Shown here one piece after another: positions 23,385 to 35,835 of a stretch of 64,000 bases of DNA (its first letter is position 1; each line of letters opens with the position of its first letter). The translations under genes and the position numbers were made by a program. The stretch comes from Strigamia acuminata (Eukaryota; Arthropoda; Chilopoda; Geophilomorpha; Linotaeniidae). The stretch spans positions 15,493,060 to 15,557,059 of the forward strand of contig OX442314.1 in NCBI GenBank assembly GCA_949358305.1. The letters run 5' to 3'. The notes under the pieces are model-generated. The model was given only the letters and a program-made list of their open reading frames with translations. It did no database searches and was not told where the DNA came from.

Positions 23385-24104
23385 TATTCTTCTTCATCAG
23401 GGTCGACAGGAGCGCGTTTACAATTTGCTTCCGATTTCGCCTTCATTTGAGGCATGCGATTTTGAAGTCTTTTACATTCATCTTGAAGCTCCTTGGTTCA
23501 GAAATCTAATCAGACAATGATTCATCAGTCTCATCATTAAAATGATTGGAATAAAATTCTCGTGACTCCTCCTAGGACAAATCGAGTCCAAATGTGCATT
23601 TTTAACAATGATTGTAATAATGATGCTAACTTACCTGGTAACAAGACTGAGTATAGCCCTCATCGTCTCTACGAGATCGAGAATCGCGGGTTTGCTCAGT
23701 AGACTCTCCCTGCATAGGAAGATCCCCACCAATCGTTCTAACTTGTAAGACTTGTGACGATAAATTTGGCTTGGGTGCGAGTGTCCAACCGTTTGCGTCA
23801 TGCTTAGCAATTTGGTCGGGCCCTTGCAGCGCTTCGCCGTTCACTTCATGTAAATTTTCTCGGCCACTGGCATGCAGATTCTCAGGAATTGTAGGTGGAA
23901 TATCAGCTGTAATTGATGCATTTAAACAATCGTCTGGTTCAGACTCATTAGAATGATGAATCTCGGCAATCGTTGCACGAGAATTACGATTAGGCTTAAT
24001 GGTTGCTGGTCGTCCACGTGTTGAACGGCTGTTTTGGATTTGGAAACGCTCTTAACCTGTCGTGTACCTCTCCTTCCAGTAGATTCCATCTGAAAATTGT
24101 CCAT
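23385..24104 (-). pseudogene. Gag-like first ORF of DIRS element, with possible intron
   Basis: A possible start ATG lies at 24104. After a frame change near 23970 a frame of about 110 codons runs to 23635. It is followed by a consensus 5-prime splice site (CAG|GTAAGT) at 23635/23634 and, 63 nt on, a 3-prime site (TTTGTCCTAG|G) at 23572/23571. Joining these keeps the frame (phase 0). Downstream the sequence encodes an acidic segment, then after a stop and frame change a Lys/Arg-rich segment (ELQDECKRLQNRM). No domain is recognised. The role as Gag is inferred from its position at the 5-prime end of the element. Confidence 0.55.
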
Positions 24105-24222
24105 TGCGAGTGTTTCTTGGGTAAAAAGTGTGAAAAACTTACTCAAAAATTTAGAAAGCCAAAAAACTTGTGTCCACTTGTACTAGTAAAATTTGACTGG
24201 AGATCAGGTCTCGAGCTACACC

Positions 24223-24321
24223 AGGAGTAAGGGTCAAGCCCTCCTCCTTGAATTTTTTCTTTAAAGTACTAGTTAGGTATTAATAAATTGGACAAGCCTT
24301 AAGTTAACAACATTTATTGCC
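24223..24321 (-). repeat. Right inverted terminal repeat of DIRS-like element
   Basis: Inverted partner of 20523-20617. Its outermost part also recurs at 21690-21724. Confidence 0.75.
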
Positions 24322-24340
24322 AAGATGACATATAATTAAT

Positions 24341-24964
24341 TCTACATCATTATTTTTTTTAAATTTTGCTTAAGACATGAAAAAAAAAATTTTCAGTAAC
24401 GCACAAGAAAAAGTTGAAACTTTTTTCTTCATCATATTAAATGCAAGTAAAACTTTTATTATCATTACATTTGGAAATTGTACCGGGCATTGTTTATACT
24501 GGCCACATTTATTTTTATTGTGTACACACAAGGTACAAGGGACACAAAAACACCATTTATATTTTATGACATCTACTTACGTCCCTCAAGAGAGAAACTG
24601 AAAGGCAACATAAGACGGAAATTAAAGTAGCAAAATTAATTTTTAATTTACTTATTACACAAAGCATAATAAATAATTTAAACCCACTGTGAATCTCGGG
24701 CACTGGACTTTGACCCCTGCCCTCAGTCCACTTCCCTCCCGTAAGGGGGCACCCGTTACTGTAAGGGGTTTACGGATTGGCTCCCATAAACCTCTATTGT
24801 TAGCCATCTTGTTTTATCTGAAATAAATCAGTCTTTCGCTGTTTTCTAACATGCACATACGTTATTGACTCACACCCACCAAAAAAAATATGTTACTTGT
24901 CAGAAAACGTAATTAAAACTTGTTTAAACTGGTTATCTATTTGTTAATTTCACCAAAAAGATAT
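24341..24964. other. Noncoding DNA with a GC-richer patch
   Basis: A patch at about 24690-24800 has two CGTAAGGGG / TGTAAGGGG words and an inverted TGGACT / AGTCCA pair. No element could be defined. Confidence 0.35.
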
Positions 24965-25072
24965 CAGAGCTGCCTTCATTTGAACTTGGGACTTTTTATC
25001 TAAAAAAGTGGCCCTTAAGAGTCCAACTCATGTGACTAGAGACTCGCACGCTTTCCATCACCTCTGCAGTCA
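24965..25072 (-). repeat. Possible tRNA-derived SINE relic
   Basis: Read on the minus strand, GCAGAGGTGATGGAAAGCG near 25070-25050 resembles a tRNA A-box region. CCAAGTTCAAATG at 24990-24978 resembles a B box. A CTCTAGTCACATGAG stretch lies between them. No clean cloverleaf can be drawn, and spacing is larger than in a tRNA. Confidence 0.35.
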
Positions 25073-28000
25073 ACATTTTAAGACCAGGAACAAAATTATT
25101 GTCTGCCTCCTTGCACACCATCGTTTATGAGTCACGAGAGAATCTACCTGAGAAAACCATGGATGTGCACTTGGAGGATATTTCAGTCTCCCAACATGCC
25201 TACTTTATTCGCAGCAATAGATGAGTGAACTTTCTTCCCTAGACCACCTACTTTACTCCTTTTTGTGGATCAAAATTGTAACAAAAAAAAACTTTTAACT
25301 CCAATTCAGCTCCTCCTTCGCGCTTCCAAACTACCACTACGTCATTGGGCAATAACAAAGAACCATTAAGACGAGTCAAAAGAGAATAAACCCGACTAAT
25401 TTTCCGTAGACCCGAGTCATCAATTGAATATTCATTTCTTCTTTGCCATCCTTCGACGTCGAGGCACGCGCAAATCATCACCGAGTAAAATTAATGAACC
25501 GAATTTGCATGAATTTTCTTTTTGTTTCGCAGCATTTTCCAAATGAATGACAAACGATTCACCCAAAAGAATTCGTACACGCATTCCTAATTCTCTCTTT
25601 CCTCTTCCTTTCTCTTCTTTTTTATTTTAAAAATTAATTCTTTTAAAAACTTCTGATTTCTCCAACAACCCACCACCACCACACCCCGCCACGCCATTCG
25701 CCCGATTTATGAAGGAAAAAAAGAACAAGACCCATTATCCTCTGCCAACTGTAATTGGATTAAAGACAAACCCCCGTTCCCTCAACACTGAGCAGGCTCA
25801 TTAAAATTCCAACGGTGATGTTCCTTTTTACTTTGCTTCTATCCCTCTCCCCACTCTAGAGCTGCACATGCATGCATTTCCACCAGCTTACAAAGGACTT
25901 TAAGAAAATCAATACATAAAACTTATTCATCTCTATTGGACTTTGCAACGATTAGAAGGAAAATATTGAAAGGACAGTCACTTCAAAGCCATTCCAATTT
26001 CCAATTCTATTAGATTAAAAATCACTATTTCTATAAACATGATACAACTCTAACAGTATCAGTTTTATGCATAGCCTAAAAGTTATTTTAAAAATTCTTC
26101 TATTAATAATTAAATACCTTTTAAACATTTAAATAGTTTTCCTAGAAACAAATTAAAACAACATCTCTCCATAATTAATTGTTATCATTGAATTATTCAA
26201 AATATTTACACGACATTTCAAATTTTGTAACATTTTATAGCATTCCAATTTATACGTAACAATATCACATTGAATATTATATACATGTATATTCTATGTC
26301 TTCATGCTATGCAGCGAAGCTTAAGGAGGCGCTTTTTAATACATAAACAGCATTACATCTAAGTTAAGTCATTTATTCCCTTTCATGTGGTTCAGTAAGA
26401 CGTAATACAAATTCAGATCTAAATCTCTTTCAGTGCCTTTTTATCCACACATTTTGTACTGACTGGAACAAAAAAAGTATTAAAAAATATTCTATTACGT
26501 ATACTGTGTGTTATCAGAATGATACACCCAAAACCCACAGACACACACCCCGGAATGGACCAGAGGGAACGCATTTTTTTTCTTCTCTTTTTAACACCGT
26601 CGTTTCCCCATTTCACTTGGCAAGAAAGACGTAGTGAGGCAGGCGCCATGAAGCCTGCTGTGTCAACATGATACAATCGTCACTTGACTATTGCGGCAAA
26701 TCCCGATGGATCCAGAGGCGAGCAAGAACTGGCTTCAATAAACTTATTTCTTTTGCCAACGAGGCATGATGGGAAATCGCTGACTTGAGGCTGTGAAACC
26801 ACAAGTTATATAACGTCCAAATCAAACCAACTGAAAACTGTTTGTACTAAAAGTCCAATAGTCAAAGTTCTTTGCTTTGTTTGCTTTCCCTACAAAGCCG
26901 CAATCATTCACCTTTAAGGTCACATTTTTCCAATAAAAAAATATAGGTTTAAAATATGTAACAAAATAATGCCAAAATACAAAAGTTATTGGCTCTTTGC
27001 CAATAACGACACGCGAAAAGATTATTTTCTCAGGAAAAAAATAATACAAAAAAGTTTGAATCGAAACTTAGCGACATTTGACTGCTCGTTTAAATTCAAA
27101 ATTTCGTATTCATTTGATCCGATCAGCTTAATTGAGGATTTTCTCAAACTGAAGTCCTATTCAATTAGTACGCTTTCTGTCGCAGTGCGCAAGCGCACAA
27201 AATTTTGACAACATAAAGATGTTAAAATTGCATTTTTAAACATGCATTTTTGTGTGTTTAAATTTTTTCCATTTAATCAACCATTTGTTGTTTAAATGTC
27301 CGTTTAAAATATGCATTTCAACTGGTTTAAAGACGATAAACCAGAATAAATGACTTTTCGAATGCAGCTGCTGTCTCATTCATAAATGATAATTTACACA
27401 ATTTAATGCATCTCTATGTAATACCATCTAAAAATATAAATGAATAAAGTTACTTCCAAAACTTGTAATGGTATTTCCAGTACCGTGCAGCTAAATTTGA
27501 TTTTTTCCCCTTCTTGTTTTATTTACACAGACAAACCTCTTAAAGCTGTAACTTCACGAAAGATATTGGTTTTATGGCCACAAAATAAAACACTTTGATA
27601 TAACAAATATTGAAATATTTAATATTTCAATAAAAAATAAAAAAAAACAATTTTTTTATATCCTTTTATTCTATTTGCACAAAATTTGAATGAAAGAAAT
27701 TCCTTAAAAACATGTTCTTTTCCCTAACGGACTAAAAAAAGATCGGATAATTAATTCCCTTCAACATTATACTACCAAAACATTCATTCAAATTCAGCAT
27801 TTATTTTTATCACAAACGCATACATTTTTAAAAGTACCTCATTATAAAAAAATATTGAACAAACAATCCTCAAAGCAGTTGAAGTGCTCAATCAACGTTT
27901 TTTATTTTGAATCTGAACAGCTCATCTTCAAGTAGTGCGCAATTCGGTGGCAAATTCACAAAATTAAATTGCGACTTTCCTATTTTGATATCTGCATAAA

Positions 28001-30537
28001 CCAGTTTGCTTCTTAGATAAGGAATACGACCGATCAAACGTCCCTCCCATCTGTGTTACCAGTACATTACGGCCACAAGGTTTGAGAGAAAATTTAATCA
28101 AACTACAAACGTAATCTCTTTTTGTAAATGAAAACAGAAAATAGTTTAACTTGAAGCTTCAAGCCATTTGCTTAATTCAAAGCCGAATTCCGAATCATCA
28201 TTTCTATCATTTCTTGGAAAACAATTCTATAATTCATGAAATGAATATGAAATCATGTTAGGTATGCAATGTAATATTAAATAAATCTAATGCTTTCAGA
28301 AACAGAAAGCTAAACGTTAATAACGGCTATTAAATATTCAGACATCTCAAAAGTTCCGGTAATTAATAAATTGTGTTATAAAAACCACTTGTATTCAAAA
28401 CTTTTGTAATTAAATAAATCTGCATAATACAAATCCATTCTCATTATTCTACAAATTGGGTTAAGACAATAAAATATTACTCACATATGTACATATAAGT
28501 AAAAAATTAATAATTGTTCCCGTGAAACTTGGGTAAAGCCTCAGATTATGAAAGATCAAGCTGTATGAATAAAACACATCACTCAAAAAATATAAGTAGA
28601 TTTTCCGTTCATGTTCAGTGATGAATAAAATGTTCGTGTATGGATACCCGAGATAGTCTGCGAAAAATCATTTATATTGCTCACAATAAGTGTACAGACT
28701 CCAAAGCAAAAACGCTGAAAGCCAATAACAGATGACTAAACCAATTTTTTCGTTTGCAAATTTATTGGAAAGCCAAACTAGGTTTTCCAACTAGAATGAT
28801 GCTCCTTTTGATAAAACTCCATCAACTAAAAAAAAAAGTTACAATTGTGTATCTCAATTGGCCAACAACAAGCTCAAAGCTAAATTGAAAATGTTTAAGG
28901 TTTATTCAAAAAATCAATATAAAAAACACAAACAATATTCCCCCAAACCATCCAATAATCCAAAATCCTTTTTAAAAAAATCCTTAGGACACAACCAATG
29001 CCCGAAAAAAATAAAAATAAAAACCCCTGGCTTAAATGTATTTGTTCCACGATTACCAAAGTCAACTTATCGGCTGCATAGCTGAATGTAAAACAATCAA
29101 AACGTGCGTAACAAGAAGAGTACGTATGCTCCTTTCTGCACGTCGTAGGCTACAATATATCATTTGTCACACGAGGTGCAGTCGGAGAGCTCTTTTCCCG
29201 AAGGAATAGATCAACTCCAACGTCGTCCCTTAGGCTCCCCGTGGTCCCGTTTACAAGGCAATCTATCATAGACTGTGATCTATTTTTCCTGTTCCGCCTT
29301 TTTCCATTCCTCATTCTTTTGTACCCTCTGGTTGCATTTTTAAAATCCGGATAATTGTGCTCGCATGCAATAATGACGATGTTTCCCCGTAAACAAAAAC
29401 AGCATCTCCTTTAAAATTGCACAGTTTTTATTTACTTTCATGCAATCGAATTTAAAATTAAATACAAAACACGAGCCAAACGAAAATGAATGAATTATGT
29501 ATGAAGCATTGCATGAGTAAAAATTTCTGCCTCACCTGTGAGAAATATATAATTTTTTGCTCAAATTCTAGGCTTGGGTTTTTATCGAAACACATTTAAA
29601 AGCCATTCTTTGCCAATGTTTTATGGATATGTGCAGACGTATACAGCATATTAATGCACGAACATAGCAGGAATTGTCTCAAGCATTCAAATGGAAAAGG
29701 TTATTATTATATACTAGACAACGTAATTACACAGGTGCACCTAATGTTGTCTTATTGCTGCGAAAATACAATTTCAACTAAATCTTCCCGGCAGTCGTCA
29801 TATAAGGACGCAGATTAATTTCCTAAGGGAACGTTTTACCCGGAATTTTAATATCCTGCCATGGAAGCCGCTCACTTCAGTTGCTCTTCACTTGTTTTCA
29901 GGACAAACCCGCGATATTGAGCAAACATCAAACAATCCTTCTAATCCCAAAACACACGCCCATCCCACAATCCCTTAAATAAATTGAAAAAAAAATTACA
30001 TCCGTTTATCACATTTGCGCCGTCCCACTCCCAATTTGATACTTGTCCTAATCATTTTTGATAGATAATATTTAAGAGCTTAGTGGTTGGGGAAAAAAAC
30101 AACACCATAAGTTTCCTCCCCCCCTTTCCCCTATAGTAAACTTTGAGTCTAAGAGCTTTCTCGTAATTCAGTAAAAAGGTTTGGAAGATCCATACGTTCG
30201 CTCTTGCAACTTGCAACTACTAAAGCAGATGGGAAAGAACAATTTGAAGAAAGCACTTTCATTTTTATTGATGGATACTGTAAACTCTTCTAGTGGTTGG
30301 ACACTTCAAGTAAACACGCATTAAAAACTTGCTTCGTGTCATCTACCAAAGACATATATCGGTTTTAGTTGCAAACATTAGCAAACTCAGAAATAAAAGC
30401 CCATGCATCTCATGTCTACTCATCCTACTCACAAATTTCAAAACTAAACTAAAGCAAAAGCTTATAGCTAGATTACTCGTAGGCGCATTTATAGTCATTT
30501 AAACTTGTTTATATTTTTTAAACCAGCCTAAATGTAA
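25073..30537. other. A+T-rich noncoding DNA
   Basis: Long stretch without a recognisable gene. Pyrimidine-rich runs occur near 25600-25660. A more mixed patch at 29095-29300 remains unassigned. Open frames are short (85 codons or fewer) and lack motifs. Confidence 0.4.
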
Positions 30538-30559
30538 AATTTAACATATATGTTAAATT
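30538..30559. repeat. 22-bp perfect palindrome
   Basis: Perfect A+T-rich palindrome centred on CATATG. It opens a tract (to about 30770) rich in CTATAG/CTATCT words that may be a small old element. Confidence 0.7.
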
Positions 30560-31255
30560 CTATCTACGAGCTATCATTCTTATCATCTATATCGAATCCG
30601 GTTCGAATCCAAATAGAAGCGATCTAGAACTCTACATAGATGCGGTGTTAAAATCTCGACCGGGAGGCTGAAATCCGATATAGAAGGAGTACTTCCATTA
30701 TATAGTTTCTTCTATAGGTGATGTATATCTATGTATCCACTTTACCTACATATAGTTGTGTTACTTGGGTGTAAACAAGATTAAATGATCTTAGGATCTA
30801 CTGTCTATTTCTAATTTGTAATAATCATTTTAAAAAATTGCGACGTTAGAGCAGATGTCTTACACGCGTTGCAATCCAGTGGGGAAAAAATTGATCACAA
30901 AACCTCAAAAACAGAACTTCAGTTCCCTTTTTTTTTATCAATTCTACAACTGACCCCTTCTCTTCGACACGACAATTGAAAACCGTGCAGGTGCCCATTA
31001 TCGATTTTAAACCCATGGAACAACCAATAAGAGAAATTCTGACGTCCCTTTTACATCAGAAAAAAAGAAGAAAATACAGAAGAAAATAAAGAAAAGAGAG
31101 AAAAAAATAAGTTTGCCTAAAGCCATTACTTTTAAAGTAAATCTGGATTTATAACTGTTTACCTCAATAGATTCCCTTTCGCTTCTTCTCTTTCAACACT
31201 ACAACTTAACAATCAACAACTTTCATCACATTTTCCTCCCCTTTTCACATTCCAG
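30560..31255. other. Noncoding DNA
   Basis: Contains GGTTCGAATCC at about 30600, a tRNA B-box lookalike without any A box. A purine-rich run lies near 31060-31110. The tract ends in a pyrimidine-rich run before the AG at 31254-31255. Confidence 0.35.
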
Positions 31256-31635
31256 CAGCTCACATTTCGTTTATTAGTTTAACTGAACTAGCGAGTGCTC
31301 CCCAGTGCTTCAAAGAAGCCTTTACAAATGTCATTTGCGTCGGAGTCCAGTGTGATGGCAACCCCACCGAGGTCGCCTTCTCGGCTGCCCCCACGGCGTC
31401 TCTCCTCAGTAGAGGCGACTCATGTCGGTGAATAGCTGGGCTTTATGAGCTCGTAAAAAACCACGCACGCCTCGATTCATCGTTAGGAGTTCGCTTTCGT
31501 TTTGCTGTGCGACCAAGTCCTAATTGCTCAGTTGGGGTCTGGCAAAGGCCTTGTGTCTGACCTCACTACCATTCTTATGCCCTCAGAGGCACACAGTTAT
31601 CTCAAGGGACAATAAATTACCAAAATGGTAAAGAA
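31256..31635 (+). CDS. Possible terminal exon of an unknown gene
   Basis: A strong 3-prime splice site (a long pyrimidine run ending in CATTCCAG) ends at 31255. Of the three forward frames only one stays open past it. It runs for about 56 codons (... SAPQCFKEAFTNVICVGVQC ...) to TGA at about 31430, in a patch of higher G+C. AATAAA at 31611-31616 would suit a polyadenylation signal. No upstream exon was found. The peptide matches no family I know, and a minus-strand frame is also open here, so this remains a guess from signals alone. It could instead be an old repeat. Confidence 0.25.
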
Positions 31636-31966
31636 AAAGAGCCCAGGTAAAATCTGATAACGGCAAAACAGATTCGACGTCAACTTAGCACGTCGTTTTA
31701 AATATTAAAGCGAGAGAACAAATTTAATTTTACTCAACAACATGTTGATTTTTCGACAATTTCAACAGTTGCGTTGGAAAAACAAACACAGATTAAACAG
31801 GTTGTGTTTCTATTCTCGAAAGAGATAAATAGTTCACTGATTCAACAACAAATCTCAAGCTCTGACAACTGCAGAAACATTTCTGAAGGAGATTTGTGGA
31901 TAAAAGCCAAAACGAAGGGGAGACTGTTTCTCTCTTTTTCCATTATTTCTTGAAAATATATTAATT
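31636..31966. other. Noncoding DNA
   Basis: A+T-rich; nothing supported. Confidence 0.4.
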
Positions 31967-32518
31967 TTACAGAATATAAGAAAAAAAAAAATACTTTAAT
32001 CCACTTACCGTTTTCACAAAAATCATAATTTGACTGTTGAAAAAAAGAATTCTTACCTGAAAAGATAAAAACAACAGAAAATTAATCATCAAACCGAAAA
32101 TTGCGAAAAAACAATTTAAATTTACATTAACACTTCCATTTACTTCTATTTTTAAATTGAATCGTATAAGTTTTTTATTTAATAAGCAGAAAACAAACAT
32201 TCGCCACCAAGCATTTCTTTGCACCAATTGCTTAGCTGCACCACTTGTGCCATTACTCCAGATGCACAAATTCAAACTGCAAACTCGACTCCCCCTCCAC
32301 ATTTTTACCTCGCAGCATGTTAATGAGAAGTCATTAGCAAAAGCGTCAGGCGTATAATTTACTGCAATATCAAAAAGACTAATATTTATTTCAACTAATT
32401 TTTTTTTTACAGTGCGCGAATTAACAAAAAAGAGTAAGATTAGAGCGAAAAAAAGTGCCAACTCAACCAATTTTTCAACGTAAATTCCATTAGGTCTAAC
32501 GATGTTTAATACCCTCAT
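31967..32518 (-). CDS. 183-codon open frame of unknown status
   Basis: From ATG at 32516-32518 this frame stays open for 183 codons, the longest outside the mobile elements. The product would have a hydrophobic stretch near residues 20-36 (LVELALFFALILLFFV) and another near 135-155, with a Cys/Trp-containing middle. No domain is recognised. The minus strand here is T-rich and therefore poor in stop codons, which makes a long chance frame more likely. The middle third (about 32190-32350) has more varied sequence than the ends and might be the only meaningful part. I rate it as more likely noncoding than coding. Confidence 0.2.
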   Translation of the reverse strand: MRVLNIVRPNGIYVEKLVELALFFALILLFFVNSRTVKKKLVEINISLFDIAVNYTPDAFANDFSLTCCEVKMWRGSRVCSLNLCIWSNGTSGAAKQLVQRNAWWRMFVFCLLNKKLIRFNLKIEVNGSVNVNLNCFFAIFGLMINFLLFLSFQVRILFFNSQIMIFVKTVSGLKYFFFSYIL

Positions 32519-35200
32519 GAATTAGTCATGAGATGAGGGTAAAAGCTGTCTTTATTACTGCTGATGAGTTTACAAGCTGTAAATTTGAGTTAAACACAAT
32601 AAAAGTGAATCAAGTAGTGAAAATTACCTAGATAAAAATTCATTTACAATTTCCAAACAACCGGCAATCAAAATATCCTTAGGACAACCCAGTTTTAATG
32701 ACCACACACCCTTACTCGACTTGATGACTTCACACAGTAAAGAGTTTTTAAGTGTAACAGCCATAAAAGCCAGACAAGACCAAACTTTGGACTATAACTA
32801 TGTAAATTAGATGCTTTATTAAGCCCTAACCAACTATGAAGACAATCGAATAGGATGCTTAATCACAACTTATGGCAAATTCCAGTAAGCAACATCTGGG
32901 AGAATAAAGAAAAAAGATTTACAATGTACTTTTACAGCGGCGAAGATTAGAAAAGTGATCCAGATTTATACAAGTAGAATTGTTTTGCATCAGCTTGGGA
33001 ATAAAACTTCATTCCAACGGTGCAAGAGGAGCATAAAATTTCGTTTGCAAACACAAGAAGAAAAAAATAAAGAGGGAGAGAAACATGGGCATGAAAAGTT
33101 TATGACGCGACAGCACACTTTGATAAGGGGGATCACTTTGACTCAACAAAAGCACCAAGTGTCTCTAGTGGCCAATAATTTCACTATATCTTTGTCAGCG
33201 AGAGATAGCTAACTTTATCTATTGCATTCTACGAAAATCTCTTATTGATGTTGAGCACTGAGAAATCAAGAGAATTGCATTTTCTTAACAAAAAATACTT
33301 TCTCATTAATATTGGTAGTCAAGTAAAAAAAGCAATAAACAAAACTATTTTTATTTTTTGATTAAAGTCAAAATAAATTAATCCGATCACAAGGTCACAT
33401 CATTCTTGATTGATTCATATACACTTTCAAATCCATTCATCCTAAAGCTCGTAATCCTCCACTTCCACTTATTGCATAAAGCAAATTGCAAAGTTAGGAA
33501 AAATCCTTAATCTCAGCTCATTTCTCAATTAGCAGCAGTCGTTGAGACAATTGACCTGACGGCCTGATCCAAATCAAGATGTACAGCCACGATGCCCTCT
33601 CAACAGCGTAGTAGCAAAATGAAATGTAAAATCATTTATTTAAATATCAAATTTAAACAGCAATCTTCCATTCCATTGTTAATGGTAAAATGCATTCACA
33701 TTTCAAATTGTAAATTTGACGTGTGATATTCACTCCAAGATCTACGAAGCGGCTGCAGCCTGCAGTATTCACTCAACAGTCGAATCGACACCCCGCCGTC
33801 AGTAAAACTCCTTATACGAACAAAAATTTAAACCTTCTGATCTAGTAATCAGCTTAAATAAAATAAAAATCTTTTAAAATTCGAAAAAAAAAGTTCTTTA
33901 AAAGACCTAAGAACTTTTTCATGCCCTTATTTTGCTCTCTCTTTTCTTTAAATACACTCATTACTACACTGGAACAGTTATAAGCTTAAGCTTACTGTAT
34001 CAACAAATAACTAGAAATTTGTCCACTTTATATAAAGCTTAAAAATGCACTAAGTTCCTTTCTCGCAATCCAATTAGTAATTTCTTTGAAATATTTTCAT
34101 CGACTTTTAAAAGATAATTCTCACAAACTACAAACAACTAAATAAAACACTCGCTAATTTGTTTAATTCATCATCCCTCATCAACCTCAATAGAAAAATA
34201 TTAATATTAAAAAAAAAATTCTTCCTTTTCTATATTAAGTACTAGTCAATAAAGAAGTAATATGTTTTGCACGTGACCTGTAATGAGAATCGTGCCAAGC
34301 TTGAGCAAATTTCCCAACAGCTGTCGTACACTAAGAGAACAGGGAAAACGAGTTAAGACTTTTTCAATTAATGACTATCAAAGCGCTTAATTAACTGCCT
34401 CCTTACAAATGCATAAATGAAAACATGTAAAATCCATATATGAAAATCGTTACAATTTTCAATTTTACATAAAACTTTTAATTCAGAAACGAAAAAAATA
34501 TATATACGTATCCAAAAACGTACGAGAGTAAAATCATTTCCATGTAGCGCTTTATCTCTAGATTTCACATAGGAAGAGTCATCAATCAAAGTGGCAAATC
34601 ACAGGGCAAAATCGACAACAAAATTGACTACTCCACTGCAATTACTCCATTAAAAGAAGATAATTAGGCCTGTCATTCTAACTTTGATTTATACAACGTC
34701 AATTCCATTAGACACATTATATAAATATAAGATATTGGATATAAATCTCGCGTTAATGACCTAAGCCTCGATACCATTCCAATCGCCATGACAACATTCA
34801 CACTTCAGTTGCAATGCTACAATTATAAATCGTCCCCGACTTAGTCCTAAATCATCCGCACGTGAATCTACATCATTAAACTCTCTTGCTTGCATGCACT
34901 TTTCAATTTCCTTTCCTTTTCGACGGACCAAACTCGACACCACCACGTTTGGACACTGCTAACACCCTCAAGAAAAATGTCTTGGTCACAAGTTTATTCA
35001 AGTATATATTGAGCTGTCAGCAGTTGGAGGTTGGAGGCGACTGAGGATTGAGTCGAAGCAACCAACTTGGAAAGAACGTGAGTTGGATTGGTGACAAGAG
35101 TCGATCTTAAGTGTCGACTCAAAGCATTAGCACGTACAACGGCATGAATAGACCTTCATTTCATTCGGTTCGGGCCTTGTGGCGATGGCAATGTCTGCCT
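32519..35200. other. Noncoding DNA
   Basis: A+T-rich. A short stem GAGTCGA / TCGACTC lies near 35098-35121 in a slightly richer patch (35020-35200). No gene is supported. Confidence 0.4.
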
Positions 35201-35249
35201 CCATTCCATTCCATTCCATTCCATCCCATCCCATTCCATTCCATTCCAT
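35201..35249 (+). repeat. (CCATT)n microsatellite
   Basis: About ten tandem CCATT pentamers, two of them changed to CCATC. Confidence 0.95.
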
Positions 35250-35584
35250 ATATTCACAACTTTTGTCGCCTAAGGTCCAAACTTAGCTAATGGTGATTTG
35301 TGCAAAATCCTTTTGTAGTACACCATTCTTTTTCCAGCAAGGGTATGTGGTGTAGGAAAGGTGAAGTGAAGACCTTTACAAAAAAAATCGTGCGAAGCAT
35401 GAATATTCAGCACGTGACTGATTGTGCAAGAATGTAAGGAAGAAGAATACAAAATGGATATAACTGTCGGGAGTAAAAAAGATACCGTTTTGATGCGAAT
35501 GGAGCCGACACAGGGTCAGCAGTGACATGCATTTCAATGGAAAAGCTTTTAAAGAGGCGATTCATGGATCTGGGCTTTTGTATA
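35250..35584. other. Noncoding DNA
   Basis: Nothing supported beyond short frames. Confidence 0.4.
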
Positions 35585-35835
35585 TACAGGGTGTTTACTT
35601 TAAAGTGACCACACTGAATAACTTAAAAATATAAAATCCAACTGCACAAGCTAACAGCAAAGTGGAGGTGGCGAAATGAATGGTGTCAGTGAAAATGACT
35701 TTTAACCCTGAATGAAAAATCATTTTTTGGCTATGAAAGCCAAGTTCAAACGTCACTTTTAATGGAGCCACAATCTTCTTTGCTCGTTATTAAATCGATT
35801 TTTAGTTATTTAACCTTGTAAAAACACCGTGTGTA
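35585..35835. mobile_element. Candidate MITE, about 250 bp
   Basis: The left end reads TACAGGGTGTTTAC. The right end, read inward, is TACACACGGTGTTTTTAC. A further shared word, AATAACT followed by an A-run, lies about 30 bp inside each end. TA borders both sides. The repeats are short and gapped, so this is tentative. Confidence 0.35.

Larger units (their letters stand above)
20506..24340 (-). mobile_element. Degraded DIRS-like (tyrosine recombinase) retrotransposon
   Basis: Inverted terminal repeats at about 20523-20617 and 24223-24321 share GGCAATAAATGTT, AAGGCTTGTCCAATTTATTAATA and ACTTTAAAGAAAAAA blocks. Between them, on the minus strand, lie broken frames in DIRS order: a gag-like region (24104-23385), RNase H (23348-23160), a connecting region (23157-22491) and a tyrosine recombinase (22469-21767). 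DIRS elements integrate with a tyrosine recombinase instead of a DDE integrase and have inverted rather than direct terminal repeats. The reverse transcriptase that should precede RNase H is absent, so this is an internally deleted copy. A separate inverted repeat with a tRNA-Ser-like centre occupies its left part (20812-21711). Confidence 0.85.

Noticed and set aside
30590-30612. tRNA gene suggested by GGTTCGAATCC
   Set aside because: No A box or cloverleaf can be drawn upstream. It is only a B-box lookalike.
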